Source: Paraphysomonas bandaiensis
Lineage: Eukaryota; Chrysophyceae
NCBI GenBank assembly: GCA_965644295.1
Contig: CBFFRP010000133.1
Location: 62,001-126,000 of the forward strand
Length of the DNA: 64,000 bases
Reading direction: 5' to 3'
Both the position numbers and the translations under genes were made by a program. Within the stretch, counting starts at the first letter, position 1. Each line of letters starts with the position of its first letter. Below, one piece after another: positions 34,689 through 45,998 of the stretch. The notes beneath the pieces were generated by a model. It was not told the origin of the DNA, ran no database searches, and worked only from the letters and a program-made list of their open reading frames with translations.

Positions 34689-35621
34689 TTACTTCTGAGC
34701 ATCAGACAGTGCAATCTCCACACCAGATCCAATTAGTGGTGAAGTAGACAAAGGAGACGAACCTGTTAATTGCGCACAAGCACCAATCCAGTCTATCGTG
34801 TGGTGGGTTGACAAAATTTTACCATTCTCAACAGTATGTATGTCAATACTACTGATGGAGAATGACTTGTTCCCTGCCAAATCTGGTAAATGAAAGAAAT
34901 CACCAACGGGTGATCCTGTAACAATGCATCTGACAACAACCCTGTCGCCTTGAACAAGTACTTCCTCCACACTCCACCTGATATCCGGCACCATCCTCTG
35001 TAATCCTTGTACGTACTCCTCAAATTCGCGTTTCGATTTCACATTGTTGGTGATAAATCCATATGATTCTGACACCATATCGTTCAATAGATCGGTCACA
35101 CTTTCTGTACTCATATTAGACATATACTCCAAATATAGTGGTCGAATAGCATCTTCGGCACTTTCTTCATCGTTCTGCCCCTCCTCTTCCTCCTGTAGTC
35201 TCTGGATAATCCCTCGAATACCTTCCATCCACTTGGTTTTCTCCTCATTCGATGCAGCAGACATAAGCAAAAATTCTCTTTCATATCCCGGTGAAACCAA
35301 CGCAAATAAACACCCTTTATTACCACTAAATCCGTCTTCCAAACTCGTTACTTTAGAGGCGGGTAAGATCGGTATCTCCCCCTTAAGACGGCTTCTATTC
35401 TTATCAGTGTAATAACACAATGATGACGTAATAGCCGCGTTAGTGTTGTTGCTGCTGCTACTATGACTCTTTGATGTATTGTTAGATGTGTGTTTGTGTT
35501 TGTTTGGAGCATAGTCAGCTACAGATAGCACTATCCATCTGCGCTTCCATGTGCGTATGCTTCCCCCTTCTTTATATAGAAAACCTTCTAGGAGAATGTC
35601 TGGGGCAGAGGGGGTGGACAT
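34689..35621 (-). CDS. PH domain fused to a SnoaL-like (NTF2-fold) domain
   Basis: Single exon, 310 residues, ATG complementary to 35619-35621. Residues about 8-143 are a PH domain: GFLYKEGG..RTWKRRWIVL at the start, CYYTDK in the middle, and the C-terminal helix EEKTKWMEGIRGII with its invariant Trp. A Ser/Asn/His-rich loop is inserted after the first strands. Residues about 155-290 match the SnoaL-like polyketide-cyclase family (PDIRWSVEEVLVQGDRVVVR, TGSPVGDFFHLP, VENGKI). PH domains bind phosphoinositides at membranes. The SnoaL-like fold binds small hydrophobic ligands or is a steroid-isomerase-like enzyme, so a membrane-targeted ligand-binding protein is possible. A partial copy lies just downstream. 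Confidence 0.85.
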   Translation of the reverse strand: MSTPSAPDILLEGFLYKEGGSIRTWKRRWIVLSVADYAPNKHKHTSNNTSKSHSSSSNNTNAAITSSLCYYTDKNRSRLKGEIPILPASKVTSLEDGFSGNKGCLFALVSPGYEREFLLMSAASNEEKTKWMEGIRGIIQRLQEEEEGQNDEESAEDAIRPLYLEYMSNMSTESVTDLLNDMVSESYGFITNNVKSKREFEEYVQGLQRMVPDIRWSVEEVLVQGDRVVVRCIVTGSPVGDFFHLPDLAGNKSFSISSIDIHTVENGKILSTHHTIDWIGACAQLTGSSPLSTSPLIGSGVEIALSDAQK

Positions 35622-36187
35622 GAGTAAGGGATGGAAAGAGAGAGAGGTGGTGTATAATATATATTACTGTTGCTGGTTTATATGTGCGTGTACATCACAT
35701 CAGGCAGATATCTCATATGGATATTCTCCATATGCGTGTTCAGAGCAGCGTATCCATGCGGCATATCCGCCTACATGTATGTAGGATCCTGGTTTGTTGT
35801 GTGTAATACAGCAGTAGTATACCGGTATACCGCCTTATAAGGCACGTCAGACTGTATAGAATACAGCAGTATATCGCATGTGTATATCTGGATATGTCCT
35901 CTGGTCCTCTTGGTGCGTGTCAGTGTATGTAATACAGTCGTTACTCGAGCGAAGATACAGCCAGATATTTTGCAATTGCATTTCAAGAACGCGTACGTCA
36001 GGCAAGCATACATAGCAACGAGAATGCATTTTACGTAGTGGGATATATGGAGGTTGATATGTTTGCAAATGATAAGTATTGCATTATCGTGGACTATGCT
36101 CTGTAGCAATAGCTTGTCATTGCTACCTCTACTGTGAGATGCAGTACATTTTGTAAAACTAACACTCACCCTAATCCTTGTTGCAGC
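35622..36187. promoter_or_regulatory. Divergent intergenic spacer
   Basis: A 566-bp spacer between two divergent genes. TATAATATATATTA near 35653 is a TATA-like candidate for the minus-strand gene. A pyrimidine-rich stretch ending ttgttgcag (36178-36186) directly before the plus-strand ATG could be an intron end, so an upstream non-coding exon is possible. Confidence 0.4.
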
Positions 36188-37026
36188 ATGCACAATTCTA
36201 AAAAAGACTCTTTACATAAGTCTCGAAGTGGTTGTTGCCGTAAGTACGGAGCTACGAGTGGTATATATGATGCACCGCTCATTGTAAGGGGCATAACGAC
36301 ACAGCAGCCGAAAGTAATAGCATCTCAGATGTGCGTTAGCACAGAAGCTAAACCATCACCGTTTTGCCGAGTAGGCTTAAGAGTATATCTTAATGACGGA
36401 AAGGTTCATTTCATTGAGTGGGGATCAGCCTCTCCTTCAGGGGAAGATGAAAGTGAGGGTATGTACCACATAACACCTGGATATTTCGGAAACCGGGGCG
36501 GAACACATTGGCAGGAGTGGGGTCCTATGTTTGAATGTAAACATTCTGTTGTCTTTAATGATTTGTATCTTTTGGTACAGCGTGGTGCAGCCAGACGCAA
36601 GTACAGTAAGTACTGCCTTGTTGAGTCACGTACAGTATGGAGTTGTCTCACGTTCGTGCAATGGCTGCTGCGCTCACTGGGAATTTCCGTAAAAGAAATA
36701 AACGCAGTAAATTTACAGCCTCCTATTGATATATCTGGAACATTCCAACTTAATTACTCTAAAGATAGCAGACCCTCTGGTTTTTTGAGCCCATCTGCTG
36801 TCGAGCTTCCTCCTCCAACTTTTATCGCCCCTCCTATGACAGCACCTATCCGCACTAAAAGTCATGTTTCCTTCGGTCTTGCTGCAAGTTCCGGTGGTAA
36901 GACAGTATTTAGTCCGCCGTCACACTATGTGCAATGTAAATCTATTGAAGAGGTATGACTTAATCTCATATCGCTCAGCTCACATATCAGTTGCTTCGTC
37001 CACGGCACATGAGAGTTTTTGTTTGA
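36188..37026 (+). CDS. Unrecognised protein with a papain-like-fold-type cysteine motif
   Basis: Exons 36188-36952 and 36991-37026 join in frame to 266 residues; the last exon adds only LLRPRHMRVFV. I cannot assign a family with confidence. A central region has strand-rich sequence (FCRVGLRVYLNDGKVHFIEW), a motif PGYFGNRGGTHWQEWGP, and later TVWSCLTFVQWLLRSLG. A Cys before (Q/T)FVxWLL recalls the catalytic helix of NlpC/P60, LRAT and related permuted papain-like proteins, in which a His precedes it; His in GTHWQEW or CKHSVVF would serve. The C-terminal 80 residues are Pro/Ser-rich and probably disordered. No signal peptide or membrane helix. Confidence 0.6.
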
Positions 37027-38196
37027 TTTTAGTGCTACTTGGATACTTAAAATGAGTACATTTTGATTGTAGCAATAATTAGGAAATGCTTAAAACTTTT
37101 CTGATGATTTAATCGTTGTGAACATGCTAATTTTAGGATTATTTTTGATATTGTACCACTAATTGATTACTTAGTTTGCTATGGAGTATTCGATTCGGTT
37201 TTATGCATGGTAATTTGGATTGTTTCCACGTTACTAGAATAATATGTATCATTCACTGAACTACTACTCATAACTTTACCAATGAAATTTACTGCTATTA
37301 AAGAGTTGTTTAATGCACTTGTAGTATAGAACACCACGAAAAGGTGTGAGTACAGTGTTCAGTGTTGACACTGTTAAAGCTAGCTCGACATAGATGAAAA
37401 CTGAAAAGGATAGCTTTCATGAAACAAGTTGAACCCTTATAGATGATAGTTTTTATGCTCTATTAATCTTCTTGAATTTCGATTCTAGTTTGGCAATGAA
37501 AAGCTGTATTACTATATCTCAAGAAAATTGTTATACAGGGAAGAATAAAGACTACGAATGCGAATCTTCGAAACTACATCTGAAGAAGTTCCTTAGCAAG
37601 GAATTACGCTATACGTGATTCTCAGTAGTAACGGTGGAGTTGCCATAAACGTAGTGTTATATACGTATACTAAATTCGTAGTTACTTATCAATATTTACT
37701 TTCACCGCAACAACACATGGGCATCACTCTTAGATTCATGATATCATGATATAAACAATGTATTTGGTTTACTCTAAGTATACATCTCTAGCTACATATA
37801 TACAAATTGCAAAATAGTCCACTTCAATAGCTTAAGCAAAACCACCGACATATCCAGTACAACAAGCACAACTCATAGGGCAGTCGTAATACACACTATC
37901 ACGATAAACAGCAGGACACGGACATTACAAACTTACTGTAACACCAAATGTCTTCGAAATCCACTGAGTCACGATGGCACGGGATCATCAATAGTCACGA
38001 GGGACTGGTATTTGCGGTTCACTTTGTACAAATATATAATAAGATACATACGTTTAACCTGAGTATATGTGGCAATAGCCACACTTACATGCAGCTATAT
38101 TTCATTGAATGTAGATCCTGGCCAGTCTTCTCTATCGCTACGATTCAATACGGAGCACGCGTAATTCTCATAGTCTAGTGTAAGAAAAACAGGAGA
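37027..38196. other. Tail-to-tail intergenic region
   Basis: AT-rich. The only recognised content is a short piece of the 3' end of family A (about 37320-37345, GAACACCACGAAAAGGTGTG). I see no gene. Confidence 0.5.
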
Positions 38197-38673
38197 TTAG
38201 AGAGTCCCATCATCATTGAAAAGCTCGCCGTAATCCTCGTTCGTAAGTTGGGGAAGAAAACTTCCGTAGAAGTTCAGATCACTGTAGTTTGGAGCCTCGT
38301 TTGTACTCGACAGAACCGCCTGATCAAGAGAATGTCTGGGAGTATTGTGCATATCCATAATTACTGAACTCGTGTTATGAGGGGCTGAAGGGCGTATCTT
38401 TGACCTCACTTGTTGGTTTCTGGGATCCTTCCGCCGCTTAGCAAATCGACTGTTTCTTTTCCTCTGTTTCCAGTCCTCTGCCAGTGACGATACCGATCGT
38501 TTACGGTACTTACGGGTCTCGGACTGGGACGTAAATGACCTCATCGACTTGTACTTGGGCATAGAATCAACAACAAACACTACTTTTCTAGATGCACGGT
38601 GCTTTACCATTTGTCCCTTTGGATTTGTCCGTGGCGTGAACCAATTATGTTTCAGAGGTGCTTGGCTGGTCAT
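38197..38673 (-). CDS. Small, very basic protein, not recognised
   Basis: Single exon, 158 residues, ATG complementary to 38671-38673. The middle is strongly basic (KYRKRSVSSLAEDWKQRKRN, then RFAKRRKDPRNQQ), like a bipartite nuclear localisation signal, while the C-terminus is acidic and aromatic (NEDYGELFNDDGTL). There is no domain, membrane helix or signal peptide that I recognise. A nuclear or nucleic-acid-binding role is only an inference from charge. It is head-to-head with the DENN gene, 566 bp apart, and fits the strand pattern of real genes. Confidence 0.6.
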   Translation of the reverse strand: MTSQAPLKHNWFTPRTNPKGQMVKHRASRKVVFVVDSMPKYKSMRSFTSQSETRKYRKRSVSSLAEDWKQRKRNSRFAKRRKDPRNQQVRSKIRPSAPHNTSSVIMDMHNTPRHSLDQAVLSSTNEAPNYSDLNFYGSFLPQLTNEDYGELFNDDGTL

Positions 38674-39239
38674 GGTATGTATATGAAGGTATGTAATGAG
38701 GTTGGGAATAATGTTCCTGCATTTATAATTATGACATTTAGGTCGAAACAGACCGTGAATATACAGTATTTTAGTTAAAGTATAGAAACAGCCGTATAAA
38801 TACTGTATATGATAAATTTATGTACTCTGTATAGAGTTCCTGTATTGCTGTAGTTCAATGTTCTGATGACGTTATGAAGTGTCATCTTGAACCGACACTC
38901 ACACTGAAAAGGCGAGAAAGGGAGAAAACATCGATGAGGTGCAAATTTTATACTGTACAGTATATCCGTAATACTTACATAAAAAGCCTGATATTTATGC
39001 ACAAAACAGGGTTTTATTCAAAAAACAACTTTTCAGGTTTTTGTAATCCACTTTTCCATATTTCCATATCATACACTGCTGTATTGTGTTGGGTGTGTAG
39101 ACGAAGATGCTCCTCTATCCTCTACACTGCTGCTGTATGTATACTTCACTCATCATAGAGCAGTGCAGTGGTAGGTATATATATAGTTAACAGACACAGT
39201 ATATAGTAACAAGTGAGCCGCCACACCTCCTCATCCATT
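38674..39239. promoter_or_regulatory. Divergent intergenic spacer
   Basis: 566 bp between divergent start codons. A TATA-like run (GGTATATATATAGTTAAC, about 39173-39190) lies about 55 bp before the plus-strand ATG. Confidence 0.45.
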
Positions 39240-41597
39240 ATGGCTGCCTCAAAAATCTTCCACTCCCTCCCATCCACCTATGAACAGAGCGCATGGTCCG
39301 TTAAGCGAGTTCGTACCGATAACTCCGAAAAACTTGTAGATTATATTGTATTAGCTGAGTTTGATATAGACACAGGTAGCACCTCATATTGCTCTCTATA
39401 TGGCCCATAATGATGATATAGGAAGCACTGTTCGTCACCAATACCCGTGTGCTATTACGGGGTATAAAGAGGACTGGTTTGCTGAGAACATGTTACCTGA
39501 AGGGGCCCATAAGCATGAACAGGACTGGACCTATATGTTCCTTAACCGTATGGAGAAGCAATTAGATGAGGTATCTGCAGGATACTGTGTACTTGAACCG
39601 CTTGCTTGTCTTTTCTGGTGCGCATCATGCATACATGTACCTCTATATTGGGTATTGTACATGATTCTTGTGAACTTTCTTGTAATACCAGGATTTTTAT
39701 ATTTACCCTTCGTCGGTAGAGCAGAATGCATGTGATGACCCCAACAAGCGTTTTTTATATGGTATCAATCTAGTTCGAAATAAGGCTGACAGCAGTGTCC
39801 GAAGGGGTGCTGTTGTGAAGGCAATGGCCCTCTTTTCACGTTATCATTTCTGTGAGGTGAGAATACATACTACCAACGATACCTCTCGTTATTATCGACT
39901 AAACTCCTCAGATATTTCGCCAACCTTTAGTTCTGGCGCTTGATAAATACTACTCAAACCCCTCTATAGACGTGCTCGAAGAACTGTATAACTGCCTAAA
40001 TGACCTGTCCCTCCAGAATTGCCCTCGTCCTACAATTATAGAGCAGAGTCTTATGTGTCGAGGTATATCTGCATCAGCCCCTGTGTCATGTCTTTCTTCA
40101 GAGTGCTCAAGTGCATGCAATTCGGACTATGTACTTCGAGATTACACGCCCTCGAGGTCCTAATATACATCACGCATATTCTCACCACCTTATTCTGTAC
40201 CAATTTGCAGGTGGGTGAATTCGTTATCGGTTTCACTATTCAACAAAGAGGTACCACTAAATATATCTCTACACACTTCCCCTGACGACATCGGCGTTGC
40301 CAACCTTTCGTACTTTCTGAAAATATTTCGAGAATCTTCTATGAAAATATTTAATGGTGTGTTGACGAAAAAACGCGTCCTGTTTGTTGGTTATGACCAT
40401 GCCGCCGGTGATGTGTGTCAAATGGTACTATCTGCTGTTAGTATGGTGGCACCTCCTCTTGCAAACGTTATCAAGAGAGCCTTCCCGTATGCCAACCTAT
40501 CCGATTTAAGTTTTCTTGAGGTGAAATTTTGTAGCTGCTGTATTGGTACGATAGTAGTTGGCATGTCCTTGATAGTTTGCGGCGATGAAAGACGTGTAGT
40601 GCGCTGATTGCTGACATAAGTGTTCAGGTGGATGGATTTATTGCAGGTGTCACAAACCCCATGTTCCAGCAGCATAGTGAATGGTGGGATTTGTTGTGCG
40701 TTTTGGACCTTTCCAATGGTCGAGGTACAGTCCAGACCGCAGAAGAGGTTCGAGTGGAGGAGGCAGCGCAAAAGGGGAAACAGTATGTTCCCACCCCTCG
40801 GCCAGCATCCGAGAGCGCACATGAAGGGATGGATGCAAAGTTTATTGCGAGGGTTCTCTCCGGTATGGACGACAGATTTTGGTGGTAGTTAATGCACGAT
40901 TATTATAATTATTCGGTTTGACTGATGTGTTCGTTTAGCACCCAACTATCTGCACTCATGTTACTATACAGGTCTGGAGGCTCACTTGTGCGAGGACTGG
41001 GTAAAACTACAGTTCCACGAGTATACACAGGATATATTATTACAAGCCCTGGATTCGAAGCATAACGATCTAATAGGATATAGTGGTGGTAATAGCAGCA
41101 GTATTCGTCTTTCAGAAAGTGTACATAAGAGTATGGAGGCAAACAGCCATAGAGTAAATATCCTTAGGAATGAAAGTGAGTTTAAGGCTCTTCCTGGAAA
41201 TCCATGGACATGGTGCTCGTCCGATGGCGGCGAATCCGACAGCGAAAAAGTGGATGGGGAAGTCTTGTTATCGCAATTGAGACGTCTACAGATTGAGCAA
41301 GATTTGGATGACATGGAGGTTGAGGCCATATTTTCTCTGTTGGATCGAGGTCTTGTCTCAGAGATCTCTTTACAATGTGCCCTTTATTTGTTGCCTGTGT
41401 CTCAAGGGAGTATTCAAACCATTGCTTGCGGTCTTCTGCATAGAAACTCACGAGTGCGTAACTATACTGTACGAATACTGAAGCGCTTTGAAAAGTACCC
41501 ATCCACTGCTCCCGCTTTCACCGCACTGAATACATTTTATAAGTCTGCCCTAACACGACAAATTCAACTAATGAGTGTTGATGCTTACTCTACGTAA
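39240..41597 (+). CDS. Afi1-like DENN-domain protein
   Basis: Proposed exons 39240-39375, 39422-39570, 39722-39856, 39912-40054, 40211-40520, 40628-40862 and 40972-41597 join in frame to 577 residues. The fourth donor is uncertain (the nearby gtatat at 40063 would break the frame). The N-terminus [18 protein letters not shown] with [20 protein letters not shown] matches the Arf3-docking region of fungal Afi1. The DENN-type core follows: [33 protein letters not shown] and [20 protein letters not shown]. After [20 protein letters not shown] comes a helical C-terminal region. Afi1 links Arf GTPase to polarised growth in yeast; DENN proteins often act as Rab exchange factors. Membrane-trafficking in the cytosol is the likely role. 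Confidence 0.88.
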
Positions 41598-41914
41598 CTG
41601 ACGTATGGATTATACCATGCGTTTATATATATACGTACATATCATCCATACTAGTTGTGATATGACTTAGTTTTTCTATAATAAGGTACTTGTATTTTAT
41701 CTCTATATATTGAGTTTGGAATTACGTAGTCAAGTACCCCGTAGTATAGTATAAATTGTACGACTGAATTATCTGTAATAATATGAAATCTTCTAAAATA
41801 TTAGGAAATTGATGAGCAGAATTCAACTCAAAATTTGTTCGAAAAAAATCTATCCTACTTAGTTTTATCATTATTGGCAGCAATTTTGAAAGCGACTTCA
41901 TTATTTTTAGGGAT

Positions 41915-42420
41915 ATTGCATAATTTTAGGGAAACCAAAATGATGAGCCAACTTTCAAAGAGCAGAGTATCATCACCACCCCAAGTTGTATTAAATCTTT
42001 CGCCTAGTGTGAAGATCAAAATGTTGTGTGTATGAAACCAGGACATCGCAACAATACTTCGATCATTTTCTTGCTGGAGAGTTTATGTGCCACATCTGAT
42101 ACTGACGGCGATTTGCAGCAGTTTCACCCAGTAGTCCATTCAGGATTAGGGCTATGTCGTGCTTCTCAGGATTGTGTGCGTCATATCATACACATTCATG
42201 TCAGTTGTACTGGCAGAGGTTAAAAGCGTGTTGTACATTACTATATGTGATTATGATGCTAACAACGACAACAAGAAACCTCGTGTGACTACAACTTTTC
42301 ACTGTCTGTATCAAATTTATGTCTGAATTTCATGTCATAGTTGCTATAAGCTTCCTATCCTTCTGGGGTAGGGGTAGTTTTGTTGTAGCTATTATTGAGA
42401 TCCAAAGTTTTGAGAAATAA
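41915..42420 (+). repeat. Repeat family D, copy 2
   Basis: It aligns with 18684-19130 over its length, with many substitutions and small gaps. Shared landmarks are TTTTAGGGAAACCA, GATGAG, GTGCGTCATATCATACACA and ACAACAAGAA. Confidence 0.65.
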
Positions 42421-42590
42421 TCTGGTCAAAATGTCATTGATTAGAAACAATACATTGATTTTTTGCTTCTTAATTTTACATAGAAAACAACTTTTTTTCC
42501 AGGCTTTGTATTACCTCGACTTTAGTTATTAGTTAACTAGTTAAGATAGTATTGATGGGCTTATTCACTGTTGTAATCGAAGCAATATGC

Positions 42591-43639
42591 CAGGCTTGCG
42601 TAACAATTCATTGGTTTTCAATTTATTGGCAATAATTTCCAACAATTAATTGGTTTTAAAAGTGATAATTTCAATTATTAGTATTGATAAATGGTGCCAA
42701 TGAATTGCCAATAATTTCAATTAATTGGCTGGCTAAACTATATATAGCATCTTAAGATGTATAGCTACTGATCATAGGTACAAACCCATATTCTGTAAGC
42801 ATAGAAGTTTGAATGTATGTGTACAGTCATGTTATCATTATATTAATCATAATTCTGAGACAGTCAGTATACGGGTTAGTATACACTTTAACCTCAGCAC
42901 GCAAGAGAGTAATATTGCATGTCCAAGATCGTTGGAAATGAACAAACTGAGCACCTCCACAACAAAGATCGTCTAGATACATAGCACAGAAGGTGATTGC
43001 AGATATTCAACTGCTTCGAAATATTCAAGCATAGTAGTGTAAAATTAAATGACGTTATAAGTGTATCCGCTAGGTATCACTATTATCAAAGGAAGCGAAG
43101 TATGTGTGTGTGCAAGAATACACTCATACAGAGAAACCGTAGTGTGTGTGTACAACAATAATAGACTAGAATGTTTATCATTATCATTTATTCAGCAAGA
43201 TGGCATGTATGAACAAACATCACGAGTATCTTTCAAGAGAAAGATGAAGAGCAGGAAGACGAGGCCATTCGTTTACATAAAGACAACCGAAAGCGCAAAA
43301 AAGCACGCATCAAACTGCCAACACGATATCGTTGCATGAAGCACTTGTATAGCACTACCAATGTTTGTATGAAGTTGTTTAGCAGAGCTAAGATTGTTAT
43401 GACTGATTTTTGCAAACGAATGACACCACCTAGACGCCTAGAAATTTTAAAGTTTCTGCGTGAAAAATGGCATCTTTGGGATCAGATTATAATTCTAAAA
43501 TTTAGCAATAGAATTAAAGGCAATTAATTGGCAATTATTGCCAATTTATTGCACAGCCAATTATTGCATGCTTTACTACTGTAACAATTGCAATTATTAT
43601 TGTTGGTCATCTGTCACTAATTCTTGCTACGCAAGCCTG
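42591..43639. mobile_element. hAT-type non-autonomous element, 1,049 bp
   Basis: Terminal inverted repeats CAGGCTTGCGTARCAA at both ends. The flanking octamers caatatgc (42583-42590) and ctatatgc (43640-43647) differ at one position, as expected for hAT. Subterminal regions are rich in CAATTAATTGGCAATTATT-type near-palindromes. No transposase similarity was seen in the interior. Confidence 0.8.
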
Positions 43640-43958
43640 CTATATGCTATATAGTGGCAATACAATGAGTAATTTTAGAAAATCATAATTACTCTTATAT
43701 TCCTGTTCCAATTTCAAAATCAAATACTATTGTGCAGAAAAAAACTCTATACTCTACAGATGTCACAAACGTAGAATTCTCACTGACATTGAAAGATGAG
43801 TTTCGCGTCTGCACAGTAGTAGAGAGAAACACATTCGATGACTACAGACTTCTAGTTACACCATAAATACAATTCAAAAGAATATTATATATATAAAGTA
43901 TATTGACCTTATATCTCCACAACATGCACCACATTATGACAGTGTCAGGCAACGCATA

Positions 43959-45767
43959 CTAAAAGATTATCAAAGCCACATTTCCAGATATTTCTGGAAC
44001 CCACTTATCACGATAGGGATAAGCCACGAGAATATCGGGTGAGTTCATTACTTTGGCACCCAGTGAATAGTATAGAATGGACTTCGCTACTTCATCTGAA
44101 TAAAAAAAACAATTAAGCTTCGAACAGAAAAATAGATTAAATTTAAAATCAACACCAAATATTACGAAGGTGTATGCTAACCTTCAAAAGCCACACCATC
44201 AATGGCATCCATTTCATAATTAATAGACCAAAATTTAAAATTGCCTAATTTAGCCCCATCCAACTCCACCAATTGTGTCCAGCTATGTTGCCCTGCACCC
44301 AAATTAACACTCACTATCATATATTCAACATACAGAACGTACATCCATAGCAATCGTTTCTAGATGGGTCTTGTTGATACAGTAGAACAGACCCGTTACC
44401 ACTTATATCTACATTCGTAATTGCGAGCTTCCATGTAGCAACAGGCAGGGTGTAGTATCGTACCCTCCCTATATCATCTAGAAGAAAAAAAGTTACTTCT
44501 AGTCTACATAACACAGCACACTTATAGTCACACACCCTATATAGATTCACAATAGTATATACATCATGTCGTCTTACCTAAGCTGTAATGAACAAAAATC
44601 GATTCGCCAGAGGTGGAGTTCACAAGGGCATAGCTTACATACCGGCATAAGGAAGTGGGGGCGATTGTAGGCTCCGATTCTGTGGGTAACAATGTGGGAT
44701 GTACTGTTGGTGAAGAAGTGGGAGATATTGTTGGTAACGACGTTGGAAATAGAGTTGGTGAAGAAGTGGGAGATATTGTTGGTAACGACGTTGGAAATAG
44801 AGTTGGTGAAGAAGTGGGAGATATTGTTGGTAACGACGTTGGAAATAGAGTTGGTGAAGAAGTGGGAGATATTGTTGGTAGCAATGTAGGAATTGACGTT
44901 GGTGAAGAAGTGGGAGATACTGTTGGTAACAGTGTCGGAAGTGGAGTTGGTGAAGAAGTGGGAGATTTCGTTGGTAACGATGTCGGATGTGCTGTTGGCA
45001 AAGAAGTGGGAGCTCTCGTTGGTAACAATGTAGGAATTGAAGTTGGAGAAGAAGTGGGAGATTTCGTTGGTAACGACGTCGGTGATCGTGTAGGTGATGT
45101 TGTCGGAAAATGTGTAGGATTATCTGAATTATAAAAATATTAATTACTTCAAATATTTCTCATTTCTTATTTATTGCTTACCAGTTGGAATTGCCTGGGT
45201 GTACAGTGAGCGCACTCTTATTGTGTTTCTATGTGGTCGATAACCAATGACACTTATGCTTTTGTCGTAATATTCACTAAATATGAGGTCACCATCCACC
45301 CGGAATTGCATAATATTACTAGTGCGAACAATTTCTACATCGACATAGACATTCGCTGGAGGACTCGGTGCACCATACCGAAGTGAAAAACTTGCTCCTT
45401 CTAAGAAGTATCGTGCGCCTACACCGTTATCTCCATCGAATCCAAAGTGTTCTAATCCAGAGTTCGTATTAATAAATATAAACGTAGCGGCTGTAAAATC
45501 AATTGTCTCCAAAAGTACTTCAGATTTAATGATAAAATCTCCAGTGAATGTTACTGGAAGGCTCCATTCGAGAAACTCTCCAACAGTTGATATGGAGTAG
45601 TAGCCTCCTGAGGAGTAGAATCCGGATGTTGCCGTACAGCCCGGTTGGAGCACGCCGTCTAATACACCTGCATGCTCATAGGTTGTCTGGGGCTGGAAGG
45701 AGACTGTATGTACTCCGCATATGATGGAGAGCACAAGGAGGGTGAAGTGTGTGGGGTTGGTCCACAT
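43959..45767 (-). CDS. Secreted protein with PTSxPT repeats
   Basis: Exon 1 is 45767-45182, exon 2 45123-44578, exon 3 from 44477 to about 44340, exon 4 from about 44315 to 44182, and exon 5 44095-43959. The exon 3/4 border is unclear. The N-terminus MWTNPTHFTLLVLSIICGVH is a signal peptide. A beta-rich domain of about 170 residues follows (for example FRVDGDLIFSEYY), resembling a concanavalin/LamG-like jelly roll. Exon 2 is a Pro/Thr/Ser array of the type SPTSSPTLFPTSLPTI, likely O-glycosylated as an extracellular stalk. The C-terminal exons give another compact domain (YYTLPVATWKLAITNVDISG; SWTQLVELDGAKLGNFKFW). Surface or cell-wall location is inferred. PTSxPT arrays are common in secreted proteins of stramenopiles and other algae. 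Confidence 0.75.
44712..45110 (-). repeat. 48-bp coding minisatellite (16-residue PTSxPT unit)
   Basis: Units of 48 bp (16 codons) lie in tandem inside exon 2 of the secreted protein. Three units from about 44712 to 44860 are identical at the DNA level and the flanking units are degenerate, indicating recent expansion. Confidence 0.9.
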
Positions 45768-45889
45768 GGGCTATGTGAGCAAGATACAAGTGACTAGATG
45801 AGAGGGAGCGTGCGATATGATAATATCTCCATATGTATACAACTGAGCTTGAAACTATCGATTTTAATTCACCTGACAGCTGGACATTA

Positions 45890-45998
45890 CATTATCGGCA
45901 TCCTTGGTATTATTTGTTCAAAGAAGCCTCTAATATTGAGTCGACAATCCAGCCGTAGTTGTGTAGCAGTAAAGTAGAGGAGTTTTGCTTCAATCTAT
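45890..45998 (-). repeat. Repeat family F, copy 2
   Basis: Reverse-complement match to 12238-12348 with shared blocks CTCAATATTAGAGGC and ACAACTACGGCTG. Confidence 0.7.

Larger units (their letters stand above)
41598..43958. other. Tail-to-tail region with family D copy and hAT element
   Basis: Family D copy 2 (41915-42420) and a 1.05-kb hAT-type element (42591-43639) fill much of it. Otherwise AT-rich and without recognised content. Confidence 0.6.

Noticed and set aside
35771-36193. 140-residue minus ORF in the divergent spacer
   Set aside because: Composition is irregular, it overlaps the start of a better supported plus gene, and no domain is visible.
37948-38178. 76-residue plus ORF before the basic-protein gene
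   Set aside because: Low-complexity AT-rich context, no supporting splice or domain signal, and it breaks the otherwise regular gene order.
40418-40822. 134-residue minus ORF opposite the DENN gene
   Set aside because: It is antisense to two DENN exons that carry the conserved [16 protein letters not shown] motif.
44655-45134. 159-residue plus ORF of Val/Gly repeats (VGEEVGDIVGNDVG)
   Set aside because: It is the antisense reading of the PTSxPT minisatellite exon, which has a signal peptide exon upstream on the minus strand.
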